Part shown: piece after piece, positions 46,852 to 58,839 of the stretch | Layout: each line of letters opens with the position of its first letter | Numbering within the stretch: the first letter of the stretch is position 1 | Source of the DNA: Microvelia longipes | Taxonomy: Eukaryota; Arthropoda; Insecta; Hemiptera; Veliidae | Reading direction: 5' to 3' | Length of the DNA: 64,000 bases | Assembly (NCBI GenBank): GCA_018340805.1 | Contig: JACMZG010001913.1 | Coordinates: forward strand, 2,123,082 to 2,187,081 | Position numbers and translations under genes: made by a program | The notes under the pieces: model-generated | What the model was told of the DNA's origin: nothing | The model's database searches: none | What the model saw: only the letters and a program-made list of their open reading frames with translations

Positions 46852-47126
46852 CTTTGTAAAAACAATATTTTATTAATACTTAGACACTTTTATTTATGTG
46901 TTCATCTTAGTTAACTAAAAGTCTAAGTTTGAGGCTCTAGGCGAATGCCCGTCAGATCTAGATGGTGACATTTTCTATTCACAGAACCTGACTTGCGCAC
47001 TGGTATCTGCTTTTAAAAAAAGCTGTCCTCACCGGACCCGAACGACTAAATCGTCAGTTTTGTGGGGGGACAACTTCTTTAGATAATTTAAAATAAAAAG
47101 TAAATAAAACTTTAAATAGAAATTGC

Positions 47127-47944
47127 GATAAATTCTGTTGTGACACTTAAGGGAAAATAATACACTTTACTTCTTCTACCAACTATATTTCAACCACACT
47201 TCTGGTCATAATCATGTCTAAAAAACAAAAAATAAATAAATAATACTTGAAAACAAAACTAGATAATAAACTAAAAGAAGATTATAGAAATAATTAGTAA
47301 TGCACTACTTACAAGAATGGTGATAAAAGGTATTTAGTTACTAATATGGGTAGTATAACAAAACCAGAGAACATCTCTTTAGTCAGTAATAATTATAAAA
47401 TTTACCTACAATTTAAAAAGAAAGCTGTTAAAATTGGAAGAGGAATAAAATGTAAGTTAACTTTAATGTTTTAAATGTAAAAATTCAATAATTTGTATAA
47501 AATGAAATAAATAACTAAAAGAACTTACATGAAAATAAAGTAGGAATAATTAAGTTAAATTAAATGGTAAAGCAAAATAATTATATATTAATTATATATT
47601 ATATATAAATATAATTATATTATATTATATAATTATATAATTATATAATATAAAATAATTAAATAATTATTTAAATAATTTTGTTAGTTTTAATAACTAG
47701 TTCTCTGGTTTTGTTATACTACCCATATTAGTAACTAAATACCTTTTATCACCATTCTTGTAAGTAGTGCATTACTAATTATTTCTATAATCTTCTTTTA
47801 GTTTATTATCTAGTTTGTTTTCAAGTATTATTTATTTATTTTTGTTTTTTAGACATGATTATGACCAGAAGTGTGGTTGAAATATAGTTGGTAGATGAAG
47901 TAAAGTGTATTATTTTCCCTTAAGTGTCACAACAGAATTTATAG
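47127..47944. mobile_element. Foldback element, ~0.8 kb
   Basis: ataaattctgttgtgacact at the left and agtgtcacaacagaatttat at the right are exact complements. Arms of ~300 bp match nearly perfectly through atcatgtctaaaaaac and aatggtgataaaagg. The spacer (47430-47690) is AT-rich. Confidence 0.92.
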
Positions 47945-48106
47945 AATAATTATGGGAAACAACGAAAACACAGTATAGAAATTGCGAAGTTAATAAGATT
48001 CTTTTGCTCGCTCCTCTTTGATTTTTAAGCGAATGGGGGAAACACAATAAATGACTCTAATATATCAATAATCCCAAAGATAGAGTGTTTACAAGAAAGT
48101 GTCTCG

Positions 48107-48463
<357 letters not shown>

Positions 48464-48654
48464 ATATCGTTATATGTAAGTTTCGTTAATATAAGTTTCA
48501 CGAAAAGTATGTTTTCGTCATTAGGGACCTCTGAAACGGATTTGTGTCGTGGTCCGAGGTTTGACTTCCGCCATGACGCCTATCCATTTTATTCCCAAAT
48601 GAAATTCGCTAAAACGTAATAAATAAATACATTAAGTATCGTTAGAATACGACA

Positions 48655-48915
48655 AGTATATCTATGCTGTTTGTTGATTCATAAACGTTAAGCAGCATCG
48701 AGCGTGGTCAGTGTTTGAATAGTGACCGCAGGGAGTGAAATAGATATATTTACTATCTGAGGACGAGCAAGGCGAGTCCGAAGTCGTGTTGCAGTTAAAA
48801 TTTGACAACTTATATACTCTGAAGACGAGCGAAGCGAGTCTGAAACAGAGAGGATGGGCGTAGCGAATCCGATGTGATGTGGAAAAGTTCTGAGGTATAC
48901 CGTACCCGATTTTTT
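48655..48915 (+). repeat. 5S-like repeat family, 3' half
   Basis: Starts at acgacaagtatatctatg. The 5S-like piece is at 48668-48735 (gttaagcagcatcgagcgtg, gtcagtg, tgaccgcag). Then two gacgagcga(a)gcgagtc motifs and the closing ccgtacccgattttt. Confidence 0.83.
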
Positions 48916-50094
48916 CTTTACAACAAAAGTTAAGCCTCTTTTGGAAAAGCTTAAATCCCCATACTAACTTCGGAATAAAGAACGAAAATAAAATGTAAAA
49001 ACACCCTGATTTTTTCTCTGTTTAGGGATATTTTTAAATGGTTATTTATTTGTTTGGGCTAACCAGTGCTGATATTTTTCATGTATAGACTGTAGTTCAA
49101 TTACCGATCTATTATATTAAAAAGAAAAAAGAAGTTTAACAACATAATTGTATGTTTGTTTCTTCGTCGTTAGTAAATTATTAATGTTTAATCTATATTT
49201 AATATGTTTACAAACTTATTTAATAATGTCCTTTCTTTGCTATATTGGTGAATAAAAACATAATAATTGTTTGATTGCTAAATAATCAAAGGGTATGAAT
49301 AATTTGGTAATTCACATTTACTAAAGCACATATTTTTGGAATGTTGGTATGTGATGTATGAATTTGGCTGATTTTGTAGACAGGGCTAGAATTGAGATTT
49401 GGCCAAATGTCTTCAGGATAAGCAATTATCAGGTGGTGTATTAGTGCAACCCGTCTAAGGCACTAAAGATACTTCACTTCTAATTACAATACACAGAATT
49501 AAGGACTTCTATCTCAAAAGTATAGGAACAGGAAAAGAGTTCACCGCTTCTATCTTAGCAAAAATGATGGTAATTTTTGAATAAAGTTATTCTTCGACTC
49601 TTACTTACTATAATAAAGCCCTTAGAGATGCCAAGCGAGATTCTTGGAGACGTTTCTGTTCTGAGACAGTATCTCTGAAGCAGCCAGACTGAACAGAATA
49701 CTGACTAAAAATCCAACTAACCCGGTTGGCACCTTAAATACTCCTCTTGGAGCATATACTCACAATGGCCGAGAAACTGTGGAGGTCCTACTAAAGATAC
49801 AATTCCCAGACTCTGTAAAAGATGTATCAGTTAAAAAAATGGTTAACTGGATTGGATTTTTGGTGAATTTTTTAAAAAAAATATTTTTTTCGTTAAAAAA
49901 TGGATTTTTGTTGTTAAAAAAAAGTTTTTTGTAAAAAAAATTGTTTTTTGCAAAAAAAAAAGAAAAGATTTTTTGTTAGAAATGGATTTTTTGTTAAAAA
50001 TATGGATTTTTTGTTAAAAAAAATGGGTTAGTATCTTGTATAAATCTAATTAAGGGCAGCTATTTACTATAAATCCAATAATGTTTATAGCCCA

Positions 50095-51060
50095 AAAGCC
50101 GGACCTGAAAAAATGTGACTCATTTTGTACTACTTCAAACCAAATATTTCTGAAAATATTTTTCAGCTCATACTCAAAATTTTAGAAAATCGCACAAATA
50201 TCAGTTTTCTTGAAATAAGTCGTTCCCTGTTGGTCGTGTGCAAAACACGAAGAAAGCATATTTTAAAGGCGATAGAATGTAATATAAATCGAGTAGTTAA
50301 TCATCAAAATAAGGTAACTTCAACCAAAGTTGTGGCCCTTTCAAAACACTACAAAAATGAAAAAGTTTCTTATTTATAAACAATATATAAATAAAAACAG
50401 ATTAGTTACACAAAAGTCCTTTATTTTTTAATATATAATAATAACTAAGCTTTCGACTAAAAATTAGTCATCATCAGAGTTTAACAAATATAAAATATAA
50501 AATGAAAATACAAATTTACAGACTACTACTATGTATTTTCATTTTATATTTTATATTTGTTAAACTCTGATGATGACTAATTTTTAGTCGAAAGCTTAGT
50601 TATTATTATATATTAAAAAATAAAGGACTTTTGTGTAACTAATCTGTTTTTATTTATATACTACAAAAATGGTTAATTTATGAAAAGTCAGCGAATTTCT
50701 TTGGAAAAATATTGACTTTATGTGCATTTTTTTGGCCATTTAACATATGTCATTAATATAGTTGTATTTATCCGATTTTGACGAAAAAACACTCGTTTTA
50801 TTAAAATTTTATCAGCTTTAAAAAGATTCCTCATCATGTTTGGCACACGACCTACAGGGAACCGCTTATTACAAGAAAATTGAAATTTGTGCGATATTTC
50901 TAAAATTTTGAGCATGCGCAATCATATGAAGGGCTTGACTCAGGATAGGCAGACTATGTTTTTTCTACATAATTTAAGGTATATTTTCAGAAATATTTGG
51001 GTTGAATTAGTACAAAATGAGTCACATTTTTTAGGCCTGTCTCTGGGACTATTAGTTTTT
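50095..51060. mobile_element. Palindromic element (8861-9535 family) with a foldback inserted
   Basis: Ends gtgactcattttgtactact and its complement near 51000-51040. The foldback 50384-50657 interrupts it; actacaaaaatg is present on both sides (50349-50360 and 50660-50671), the likely target-site duplication. Confidence 0.85.
50384..50657. mobile_element. Nested foldback element
   Basis: Nearly perfect inverted arms of ~120 bp around a ~25 bp centre (cagactactactatg). The inner arms carry catcatcagagtttaacaaa / tttgttaaactctgatgatg and the agctttcgactaaaa motif. Confidence 0.93.
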
Positions 51061-51344
51061 TAATTTTAATCCAACGATGAGTAGTTCTTTTTAAATAAAT
51101 CCAATTATACGTATTTATTTATTTTTTTTTAAATCAACTAAGTGTAGTTTTTTAGCTTAGATCTAATGAGAAAAAAAAGTTTTTTTTAATCTAATGATTT
51201 TCAGTTTTTCAGTTGAAACTTATCATAATCTATGATGATTACAGAATTTTCTTTTGAAATTAAGCTTCATAAATTTAAAGAATGGATTAGACCTTGCACT
51301 AGTTAAAATCTTTCCAATCTTTGAATTAATAATAATTGTAACTT

Positions 51345-52130
51345 TTCCTCATATATATTGTAGGTAAATAGGAAAAATTTGTTTGGAAAAAATCCGAAAC
51401 CAGCATGAAACCGGATTTATCCGTTTCAGGCGTTTTCAAGGCCTCCCGAGTGGTTTTCGTAAAGTTGTCTGTCTATGTTTGTGTGTGTGTGTGTGTGTGT
51501 ATTTGTGTGTGCCATCATCTTAGCGCCCAGTGTATTTTTGCTAGAAAGTTGAAATTTGCACAAAAATCAGTCTACCGCTGTAGCTGTGCTATTCGGAAAA
51601 TACATTTTTATGACGTCATGAAAATTTTAATGATTTAGAAAAAATTTCGCGGAAAAATGATACTATAGGATTGAGATTTGGCACGCATGTGACTATGAAT
51701 AATACTAACATATGTCTCTTGGTTTATCTCATTATCAGCATTATTTCAATTTTTATTGAATTACTTGTGTACGTTTTTTAAAAAATTGAAATAAAATAGG
51801 AAATTATTCAATTGAGTTGAAATTCGGTACAAGTGTGTATAATTACTAATAGATAGGTACATTAAGTTTCGTTTCAATACGACAAGTATATCTATGAATT
51901 ATGTTGGATCATAAAAAATAAGGATCATTGAGCGTGGTCAGTGCTGTATGGGTAACCACTGAGTATGAAACGGATCTATTTACTATCTGAGATCAAGCAA
52001 AGCAAGTCCGAAGACATGTTGCAGTATAGATTTGGTGAATTGTATATTTTGAGGAAGAGCGAAGCAGGGAGGATGAGCGTAGCGAATCCGATGTAATGAG
52101 GAAAAGTTTCGAGGTACCCTGAACCCGATT
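51345..52130 (+). repeat. 5S-like repeat family, best full plus copy
   Basis: Landmarks in order: tttcctcatatatattgtag, gaaaccggatttatccgttt, (gt)n at 51479-51505, gtctaccgctgtagctgtgc, tatgacgtcatgaaa, ttggcacgcatgtgac, gagttgaaattcggtacaag, the 5S-like piece (51918-51975), gatcaagcaaagcaagtccg, ggatgagcgtagcgaatccg and gtaccctgaacccgatttt. No coding frame holds through it. Confidence 0.87.
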
Positions 52131-52549
52131 TTGTTTTGTTTAACTAAGAAACTTAAGACAGAAGTGGAAAAGAGAGTTTAAAATTCAATAAATTATTTAA
52201 TAAAGTAGATAAAATTAGATGCTACTGCATTCTATTGAACAAATTTAGAACTTACTTAGTTCATTGAGATTCCACAAGAATTCGCCTTAAAAGAGTAACA
52301 TTCTAATGTAAGTAGAATACTATTTTATTCTTAGGTAAATTGTTAAAGAAATATTGAGTGAAGCACTGAAGATTATGAGTGGTTGACTATTAGTGTTCAG
52401 GGGTATCATTTGAGATATGATAACGATGGATGTGTCAAAATATTCATCTTAAATAAGGATAAGTCAGGGGAAAATATGTAAAAACTAGATTTTTTGGGTT
52501 CCTAACTGAAGTCATTGAATCTGCTTACTTTTATGATAATTTGCTTCAT

Positions 52550-52835
52550 AGAGATCAGTGGCGGAACTAGGTACCCGCAGTGGCGGAACTAGGTACCCGC
52601 AGTCGCGAGGGCCTCAGAATGTAATTAATAGTATATTATGCTACTAGGCAGCAAAATGGAATTTTGCAGACGAGTTTTATAAATTTGCCCCCGAGCCAAA
52701 GGCGAGGGTGGGCTATGGAAATTTCCTGCAGAGGCGTAAGCCGAGGCAGGTAATTAACCCATTTGACAGAAGAGGCGAAGCCGAGGCTGGCAAATGGCGA
52801 ATTACCTGCAGAGGCGTAAGCCGAGGCAGGTAATT
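52550..52835. repeat. Short GC-rich duplications
   Basis: agtggcggaactaggtaccc is repeated side by side (52557, 52579), and gcagaggcgtaagccgaggc with ggtaattaa occurs three times (52724, 52768 variant, 52806). Probably a worn SINE or satellite remnant. Confidence 0.6.
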
Positions 52836-53509
52836 AATTGCACGAGTCTGCAATGTTTCCTTTGCTGCATAGTAGCATATACTATTTATCTACTAACGGC
52901 AGAAAAAAATACACAAAAGATTATTTTAAATACTTGCTGCGAGATTTTACAGGCAGTAAAGACTGCTTTGAAGTAGATGCAACGCTGACAATATCAGGTG
53001 GAGTGTGGTCCAATAACTCGTCAATGTCAACAAATTTATGATGTTTTATCTTTATTCACTTCACTGTTGTTCTCACTCATTATGTTTTTAGTAACTTAAC
53101 TTTAGTTTACAGATTTAGTTTTTGATAACGTTCTATTTTGTAACTTTATATACTTAAACTAAATATATACAACATGAAATACAAAATCTGACGACTTAAA
53201 CATTAAAAATCTGTCGATCATAAACAGCTGGTAAAATTTAATTTAATGCCAAAATTATCAGTGTTGCCAATTTGTTTCCAAAACATTATATATTATTAGA
53301 TAAATAAATGTTAAATGTTAAACATTTAATAATAATATCGTAATTTTAAGTAACAATAAAAAAGTTACATACTAGAAACAAGCTAGAATGAATCATAGTT
53401 TACAAAATAAAAACAATACCGAAATTCACGCAAATTTGTAAAATAATAACCTCCGCTCATCCATTTTCCCGCCTAGGGAGTTTTGACTTGTTTTCCATGT
53501 TATTTAAAT

Positions 53510-53690
53510 GAGCCATAACAACTCCCTAGTACTTTTTTCATTACCAAAACATTTTGCGTACTGTTTTGAAACATTTTGCGTACTGTTTTAAAATATTTCC
53601 CGTATTGTTTGACAGTGTAGGTAAAATGACATTTTGCAGCTTAAAAACAGTCCAGTAATGGCTAATTTTGCTGCCGTGAGTAGATAAATT
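53510..53690. repeat. Dispersed repeat shared (inverted) with 25240-25345
   Basis: gctgcaaaatgtcattttac, cctacactgtcaaacaata and gggaaatatttt (minus strand) match the 25 kb copy. aaaacattttgcgtactgtt is doubled here. Confidence 0.6.
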
Positions 53691-53844
53691 AAATTCCCCC
53701 TCTATCAAGATTTTTGGAAGTTGCAACACTAATTTTTTAAATGGTAGAAATAATGTAATTGAATATTTTTTTGATAAAGCATATGCGTGATATATATATT
53801 TATTAATAAAACAATAGCCATTGGTTTAATTACAAAATGAATTT

Positions 53845-54240
53845 TAAAATATCGGGTACGGGGTACCTCGGAACTTTTCCACATTACATCGGATTCGCTA
53901 CGCTCATCCTCAGAATTTGCAATTCGCCAAATTTATACTACAACATGTCTACGGACTCGCTTTGCTCGTCCTTAGATAGTAAAATGCATCCGTTTCATTC
54001 TCAGCAGTCACCCATACAGCACTGACCACGCTCAATGCTCTTTGACTTTTATGATCCAACAAAAATTATGGATATACTTGTCGCATTGAAACGAAAATTT
54101 GTGTACTCTTTTTATTAAGTAAAGGTATACATTTGTACTAATTTTAAACTCTATTAAATAATTTTCTGATTTTTTAACAATTTTTTAAAAAAATGTACAA
54201 AAGTCATACGACAAAAATGGAACTCATTTAGCCCCTTGAC
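53845..54240 (-). repeat. 5S-like repeat family, truncated minus copy
   Basis: Starts atcgggtacggggtacctcg. 5S-like piece 53996-54050 (tcagcagtcacccatacagc, actgaccacgctcaatgctc). Then ggatatacttgtcgcattga. It ends mid-family near caaaagtcatacgacaaaaa. Confidence 0.83.
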
Positions 54241-54559
54241 ATAAAATAAACAGAGCGTCAGAATAAAGCAATTTTGTTTAATATCGGTGGCAAAATGAAA
54301 CAAGCAGCAGTTTTATAGAATACAAGGGACCACCTAACAAGGAAGAGATTAATAAATATTTCAGATTTAAGACGATAAATAAAACTATAGATTTGCCTTC
54401 ATGGCATAGGAGGTCCAAAAATCCTAGCCTGTACTATGCTTTCAATTTTTGTTATAAGATATTTTGCTAAGTTAGGTGCCTTTAACAAGTACTCGATAGC
54501 TTTAATTAATTAAAGTTAGTGATTCTTAATTATTAAATACTTTGAACCTAGTAGAAGAG

Positions 54560-54655
54560 AATGGCTTGGGTAAGTAGGAGCCGACAGGGGAGAACCTAAA
54601 TGGTCAGGCGTTTACCGTAAAGAGCCGAAAGGACCAAAACAGACATTTATTAGAG
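54560..54655 (+). mobile_element. SINE family 1, worn fragment
   Basis: Has gggagaacctaaatgg and gagccgaaaggaccaaaac before an attta tail. This matches the family tail with many changes. Confidence 0.4.
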
Positions 54656-54699
54656 TGGTTTATACATTTTAGTTGATTTAATATCCGCTAGAATTCAGG

Positions 54700-55400
54700 A
54701 GAAGTATATATTCATTATATAAAATAGAGTTGTGGAGTCCAGATATAAGGAAAAATAAAAAACAAGTCTCTCCACTGATGTTTAAGTATAATGACAAAGC
54801 CAGCTTTCAGACTTGACAGACCATCATCAGTGCTTAACCAACAAAGTATAAAATTAAAATTTACAAAAAAGAAAAGAGTACACAAACTTAAGAACTAAAA
54901 ATAATAAATGAAAAATAAAATCAATCATTACAAACATCATAATGATAAATAAATTAAATGCAGCCCATAAAATGCATAACCAATAAATATATAAAAGTGT
55001 TTAAGTATACGAGATAAAAAAAATATAAAAAGATAAATAAATAATAAGATAAAATAAATATAGAATCAAATAAAATATAAATAGATAAAAAAACGAAAAT
55101 AGAGAAAAATATTAGCAAAACAAAGTAAAAATATAATAAAAGCAGCATGAAATTAAAAGGAAAGAGAATGTTTCATTTTCAATGTTCATTTGTGCCCATC
55201 AGAAATTGGGCACAAATGAGACACCAGGTAATATTAATTATTTATTGTGATATTTCGCTCAAAACACAGAGCATTATGAAGCAAACATCTATAAAAGAAA
55301 ATTAACTAAATTATATACTTGAATGTACAATATTAGGTTATAGAAAGTATAATAAAAAACTAAAACTGTCATGCTAGAAAAGAAAGTAAAAACTCACTAG
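54700..55400. other. Non-coding region
   Basis: Contains a foldback-like half (54740-54850, agtctctccactgatg, aaagccagctttcagactt, accatcatcagtgcttaacc) similar to 42650-42745. The other arm is not seen. 54850-55160 is A-rich. Nothing coding. Confidence 0.5.
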
Positions 55401-55404
55401 TTAC

Positions 55405-55530
55405 ATATCTGTTACATATCTGTTACATATCTGTTACATATCTGTTACATATCTGTTACATATCTTTACATATCTTACATATCTGTATCTGTTACAAATC
55501 TGTTACATATCTGTTACATATCCGTTAACA
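55405..55530. repeat. 11-bp tandem array
   Basis: About 11 copies of tgttacatatc with small losses. Confidence 0.92.
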
Positions 55531-55629
55531 AGTTAACATTGCCAATACTTTAAAATCGATAAAACGGGGGTTAAACTTAAGTGAAAATCACAATGCATCA
55601 GTGAAAAAATTAATTAACAAAGCTCACAA

Positions 55630-56040
55630 TTTAAACAATTCTGGCGCGGTGGTCCGCATGTCGGGCGAATTTCCTTTGGATGAGTGTTTCCGTGCTAAAC
55701 AACAATCCTGGTAGAAATGATAATTTTTATATAGTTGTTTACATTATACAAGTTTACAACTACTAAATAAAAAATTCCGGCGCGGTGGTCCGCTGTCGGG
55801 CGAATTTCATTTAGAATGCGTGTTTCCGTGCTAAACAAACCATTTCTTGCTTAAGACTCCGGTTCATGCTTTAGAACCTAACCAGTTACTCAATTGTCAA
55901 GCACTGCTCGTAACTCATTTTGTCGTATTTTTCAAAGGAAATGCGCTAAATCCTTTAAAGATAAGTAACTAAGCTTTAAACTAGTGCAAATAATAGTGCG
56001 TACAGTTAATTTTAGAGGCATAGTTTTGTAAAACCAACTG
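55630..56040. repeat. Dispersed repeat related to 25430-25920
   Basis: Two ggcgcggtggtccgc blocks (55644 and 55779), then caattgtcaagcactgctcg and agtgcaaataatagtgcgta. The LINE reverse transcriptase fragment follows at once. Confidence 0.78.
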
Positions 56041-56660
56041 TCTCTTGAAGGAACCCTCGAGGTAAAGGATCGCTTAAGCTTAAAATTATTTCGTGGCTCG
56101 GAAATCCCCTGCTTTTAAGATTGGAATTTCTTTTTCAATTATTTTCGAAATCTTGACATGCCCACAGTCTTCATCTTTCCACTGACTGTTAAGTTTCCAG
56201 TCTTAGACAGGTAGCCATGGCTATTCTCTTGATTCAGACATCTAAGGGGGGTAGCCCGAGAATAACGTTTAGGGCAGCTGAAGGAGTAAATTTCTTACAG
56301 CCCACAATGCCCAATGTAGTCAATATTTGAATTTTTCCTATTTATTTTCTTTTTGTGCTCCGAATTGGATATTTGGCCGGACAATAGCTGTGTAGATCCA
56401 TCTCATCAATTTTGGCGAAAGCCCCCAAGTCTTACTTACTATTCTCCTTAATTGCCACAATATTGAGGTCGCTTTATGAACTACTTTTTCAACATGTATT
56501 TTCCAACTTAATTTAGGATCCAAAGTCACTCCCACATATTTGACTTCACTCCTCAAGGCTAAATGCTTCCCAAAGAGTTTACGATACCTTACTTCTTTTA
56601 AGTCTCTTTTGCTAGTGAATAGCATGAGATCCGTCTTATAAGGGTTGATTGAGAGAATTA
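56035..56660 (-). pseudogene. Non-LTR retrotransposon reverse transcriptase C-terminal fragment
   Basis: Minus strand reads ILSINPYKTDLMLFTSKRDL...EVKYVGVTLDPKLSWKIHVE...ILWQLRRIVSKTWGLSPKLMRWIYTAIVRPNIQFGA. This is the thumb and C-terminal part of LINE reverse transcriptases. After a stop at 56338, recognisable pieces go on in shifted frames (AALNVILGLPPLDV, MATCLRLET), the linker toward an RNase H domain. It is truncated at both ends and frameshifted. The 5' side is cut where a copy of the 5S-like repeat family begins (~56660). Confidence 0.75.
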
Positions 56661-57830
56661 CATCGGATTCGCTACGCTCGTCCTTCCTACTTAGGACTAA
56701 TTATTTATAAGGTAAAGATGTATTATATAATGAGATTATTTTACGATTTTTTAAATAATGTACGCAAGTTATTCGATAACAATTGAAATAATGCTGGTAA
56801 TGAGATGAAACTTGGCACATATGTGTCTTGTACATAGCTACGGAGTCACCCGTGGTGTAGTGGTTAAGGTAAGCGGTCAATACACAGAATGAATGGACTT
56901 TAGTCATGGGTTCAATCCCAGCACGGGCTTTGGAGTTTTATGAGAGGGATACAAATTCTGCGTACCACGTCCTTCAGAAGGGACGTAAAGCCGGTGGTCT
57001 CGAGCCTGTGCGTTGTCAGGTACTCGTTAAAGACCCCTTACCTTAAATGAAACTGGGTATAGGCAAAATTTAGGACCCTCGTTGTATATTCATTATAATA
57101 CTATACTGTTTCTGACTTGTAGTTTAAAGTGTGTGGAGGTTTGGTTTAACAGTGAGACCAAGTGTTGTTCCCTGTTTTCACTATAATATAAGAAATATGT
57201 ATATAAGAGGTCCTAGGATTTTCACTATAAGTTCAGTGAAAATATGTATCATTGCTTGAAAAAGCATGAAAGGAACCTTAAGAATTCACGGCTTTTCTGT
57301 CTAGAATAGATGAAATATACCTACACTTGAAATTAAAAGGAGTAGAACACTATCTTAGGGAGCTGGCAAAAAAGGCCCAACAACGTGGCCTACTTGCCTG
57401 GTAGTTACCACCACTCCCCCCATATTACTATCACTACTACTACTACTATACATAGCTACATGCATGCCAAATTTCAAATATATCGCATCATTTTTTCTTG
57501 TTTTATGATTTTTCGAAATTTTCTCTGAGTCATTACTGCGGGTGAACGGCGACATAAAAAAAATATTTTCCGAATAGCACAACTATTGCAATAGAATGCT
57601 TTTTGTACAAAGTTTTAACTCATAATACACTATGAGGTCCTAGGATACAACATAAATACACTACGATGATAACAGGCACACACACACACAGACAACTTTG
57701 AGAAAACCACTCAGGAGGCCTTAAAACTCCTGAAACTGATAATTCCGGTTTCACCCCAGTTTCGGATTTTTTTGCAAACAAAATACTTTTCGTATATACC
57801 TACGGTATAAATGAGGAAAAGAGAAAAGGC
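56660..57830 (-). repeat. 5S-like repeat family, minus copy split by a SINE
   Basis: Left part has catcggattcgctacgctcg and jumps (no 5S-like piece) to ttattcgataacaattgaaa and gatgaaacttggcacatatg. The right part, after the SINE, continues atgccaaatttcaa, gcgggtgaacggcgacat, the (ca)n and ctgaaactgataattccggt, to ataaatgaggaaaa. Confidence 0.8.
56843..57447 (+). mobile_element. tRNA-derived SINE, family 2, with target-site duplication
   Basis: The tRNA-like head cacccgtggtgtagtggtta with B box gggttcaatccc is followed by a domain with gggacgtaaagccggtggtc, a ~400-bp body and a (act)n tail. tacatagcta lies on both sides (56832-56842 and 57448-57458), and the interrupted 5S-like repeat resumes exactly there. 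Confidence 0.85.
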
Positions 57831-58098
57831 ATTTTTAAACGTTGTGTGCTCTAACTACTGACCAATTACACGAGACATTCCTACAATAAACATCTTGAGT
57901 TTATGCTCTGTTTATCTTGCCCTTTAAACACTTGACTAGGTATATTTAGAAACAAAATGTCAATCTCTTATGTCAATGTAGTGTATGTTATCTTTTATGC
58001 CTTAAACTATTGTAAAGGACTTACGTCATAAAATAGAAAACAAACATCACAATAAAACTGTTAAGAATGCTTCCACTCGATTTCACTGTGAAACTAAT

Positions 58099-58310
58099 AG
58101 TCCAAGAGCTAGGCCAAAAAATGTGACTCATTTTGTACTATTTCAAACCAAATTTCTCTGAAAATATACCTTAAATTATGAAGAAAAAACCATAGTCTGC
58201 CTATCCAGAGTAGAGCCCTTCATATGGGTGCCCTCACTCAAAAATATTAGAAAATCGCACAAATTCCTGTTTTCTTGCAATAAGTGGTTCCCTGTAGATA
58301 GAGTATTTGC
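58099..58310. mobile_element. Partial copy of the palindromic element of 8861-9535
   Basis: Starts agtccaagagctaggccaaa, passes tagtctgcctatccagagta, and breaks off after gtggttccctgtag into sequence shared with 17600-17695. Confidence 0.78.
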
Positions 58311-58574
58311 TTACATTTTTTATTGCATTATATTTAAGTACGTCATATAAAAGAACAGCCTGTAAAATATTAGAATAAAAAAACTTATACTTTTGATGAT
58401 ACAGCAAAAAAACGAAACATACATTTAAACATGTTCTTTTGGCGGAAAACGCCCTCGACTGCTTGTGTGACGTCAGACTTAAGAATACCGCCGTGTAGTA
58501 CAATATTCACTAGAGCAACACTCATAAGAGTTTATTCTATACTGTCAAAAATTCGCCAAGCTTGCTGCAAACTA

Positions 58575-58730
58575 ATGATGGTTAAGCTCGAGCTAAAAGC
58601 TCGATTACTCGATCTTTTGACTAGGATCGAGTCAAGATCGAGCTTTAAGTGTGCTCGAGTTTTCGATTTAAAGCTCGAGCTCTATCTTGGGCTCGAGCTC
58701 GAGCATAGGCTCGAGATCTTATCTATAAGG
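58575..58730. repeat. CTCGAG-rich self-complementary patch
   Basis: Many near copies of agctcgag and gatcgagc, which pair with each other on both strands. It is GC-richer than its flanks. A frame reading LKLELYLGLELEHRLEI is a repeat artefact. Confidence 0.75.
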
Positions 58731-58839
58731 ATCGGTTTTAGGATCAAGCATAAAATTTTTAGGATCGCCCATCACTACTGCAAACCTCTGCGATAAAATT
58801 ATTTTAGAGTAATAAACTTAAAGGTTACGATAAAAAAAT

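Noticed and set aside
51918..51975. Real 5S rRNA gene
   Set aside because: Only the middle of 5S is present. The first ~45 bases and the end are replaced by repeat-family sequence in every copy.
56861..56935. tRNA gene with good A-like and B boxes
   Set aside because: The acceptor stem does not close, and the sequence runs into a SINE body with a tail and target-site duplication. It is a SINE head.
58431..58796. 121-codon frame rich in Leu and Glu
   Set aside because: It crosses the CTCGAG-rich patch, which explains the composition. It has no start context or homology that I can see.
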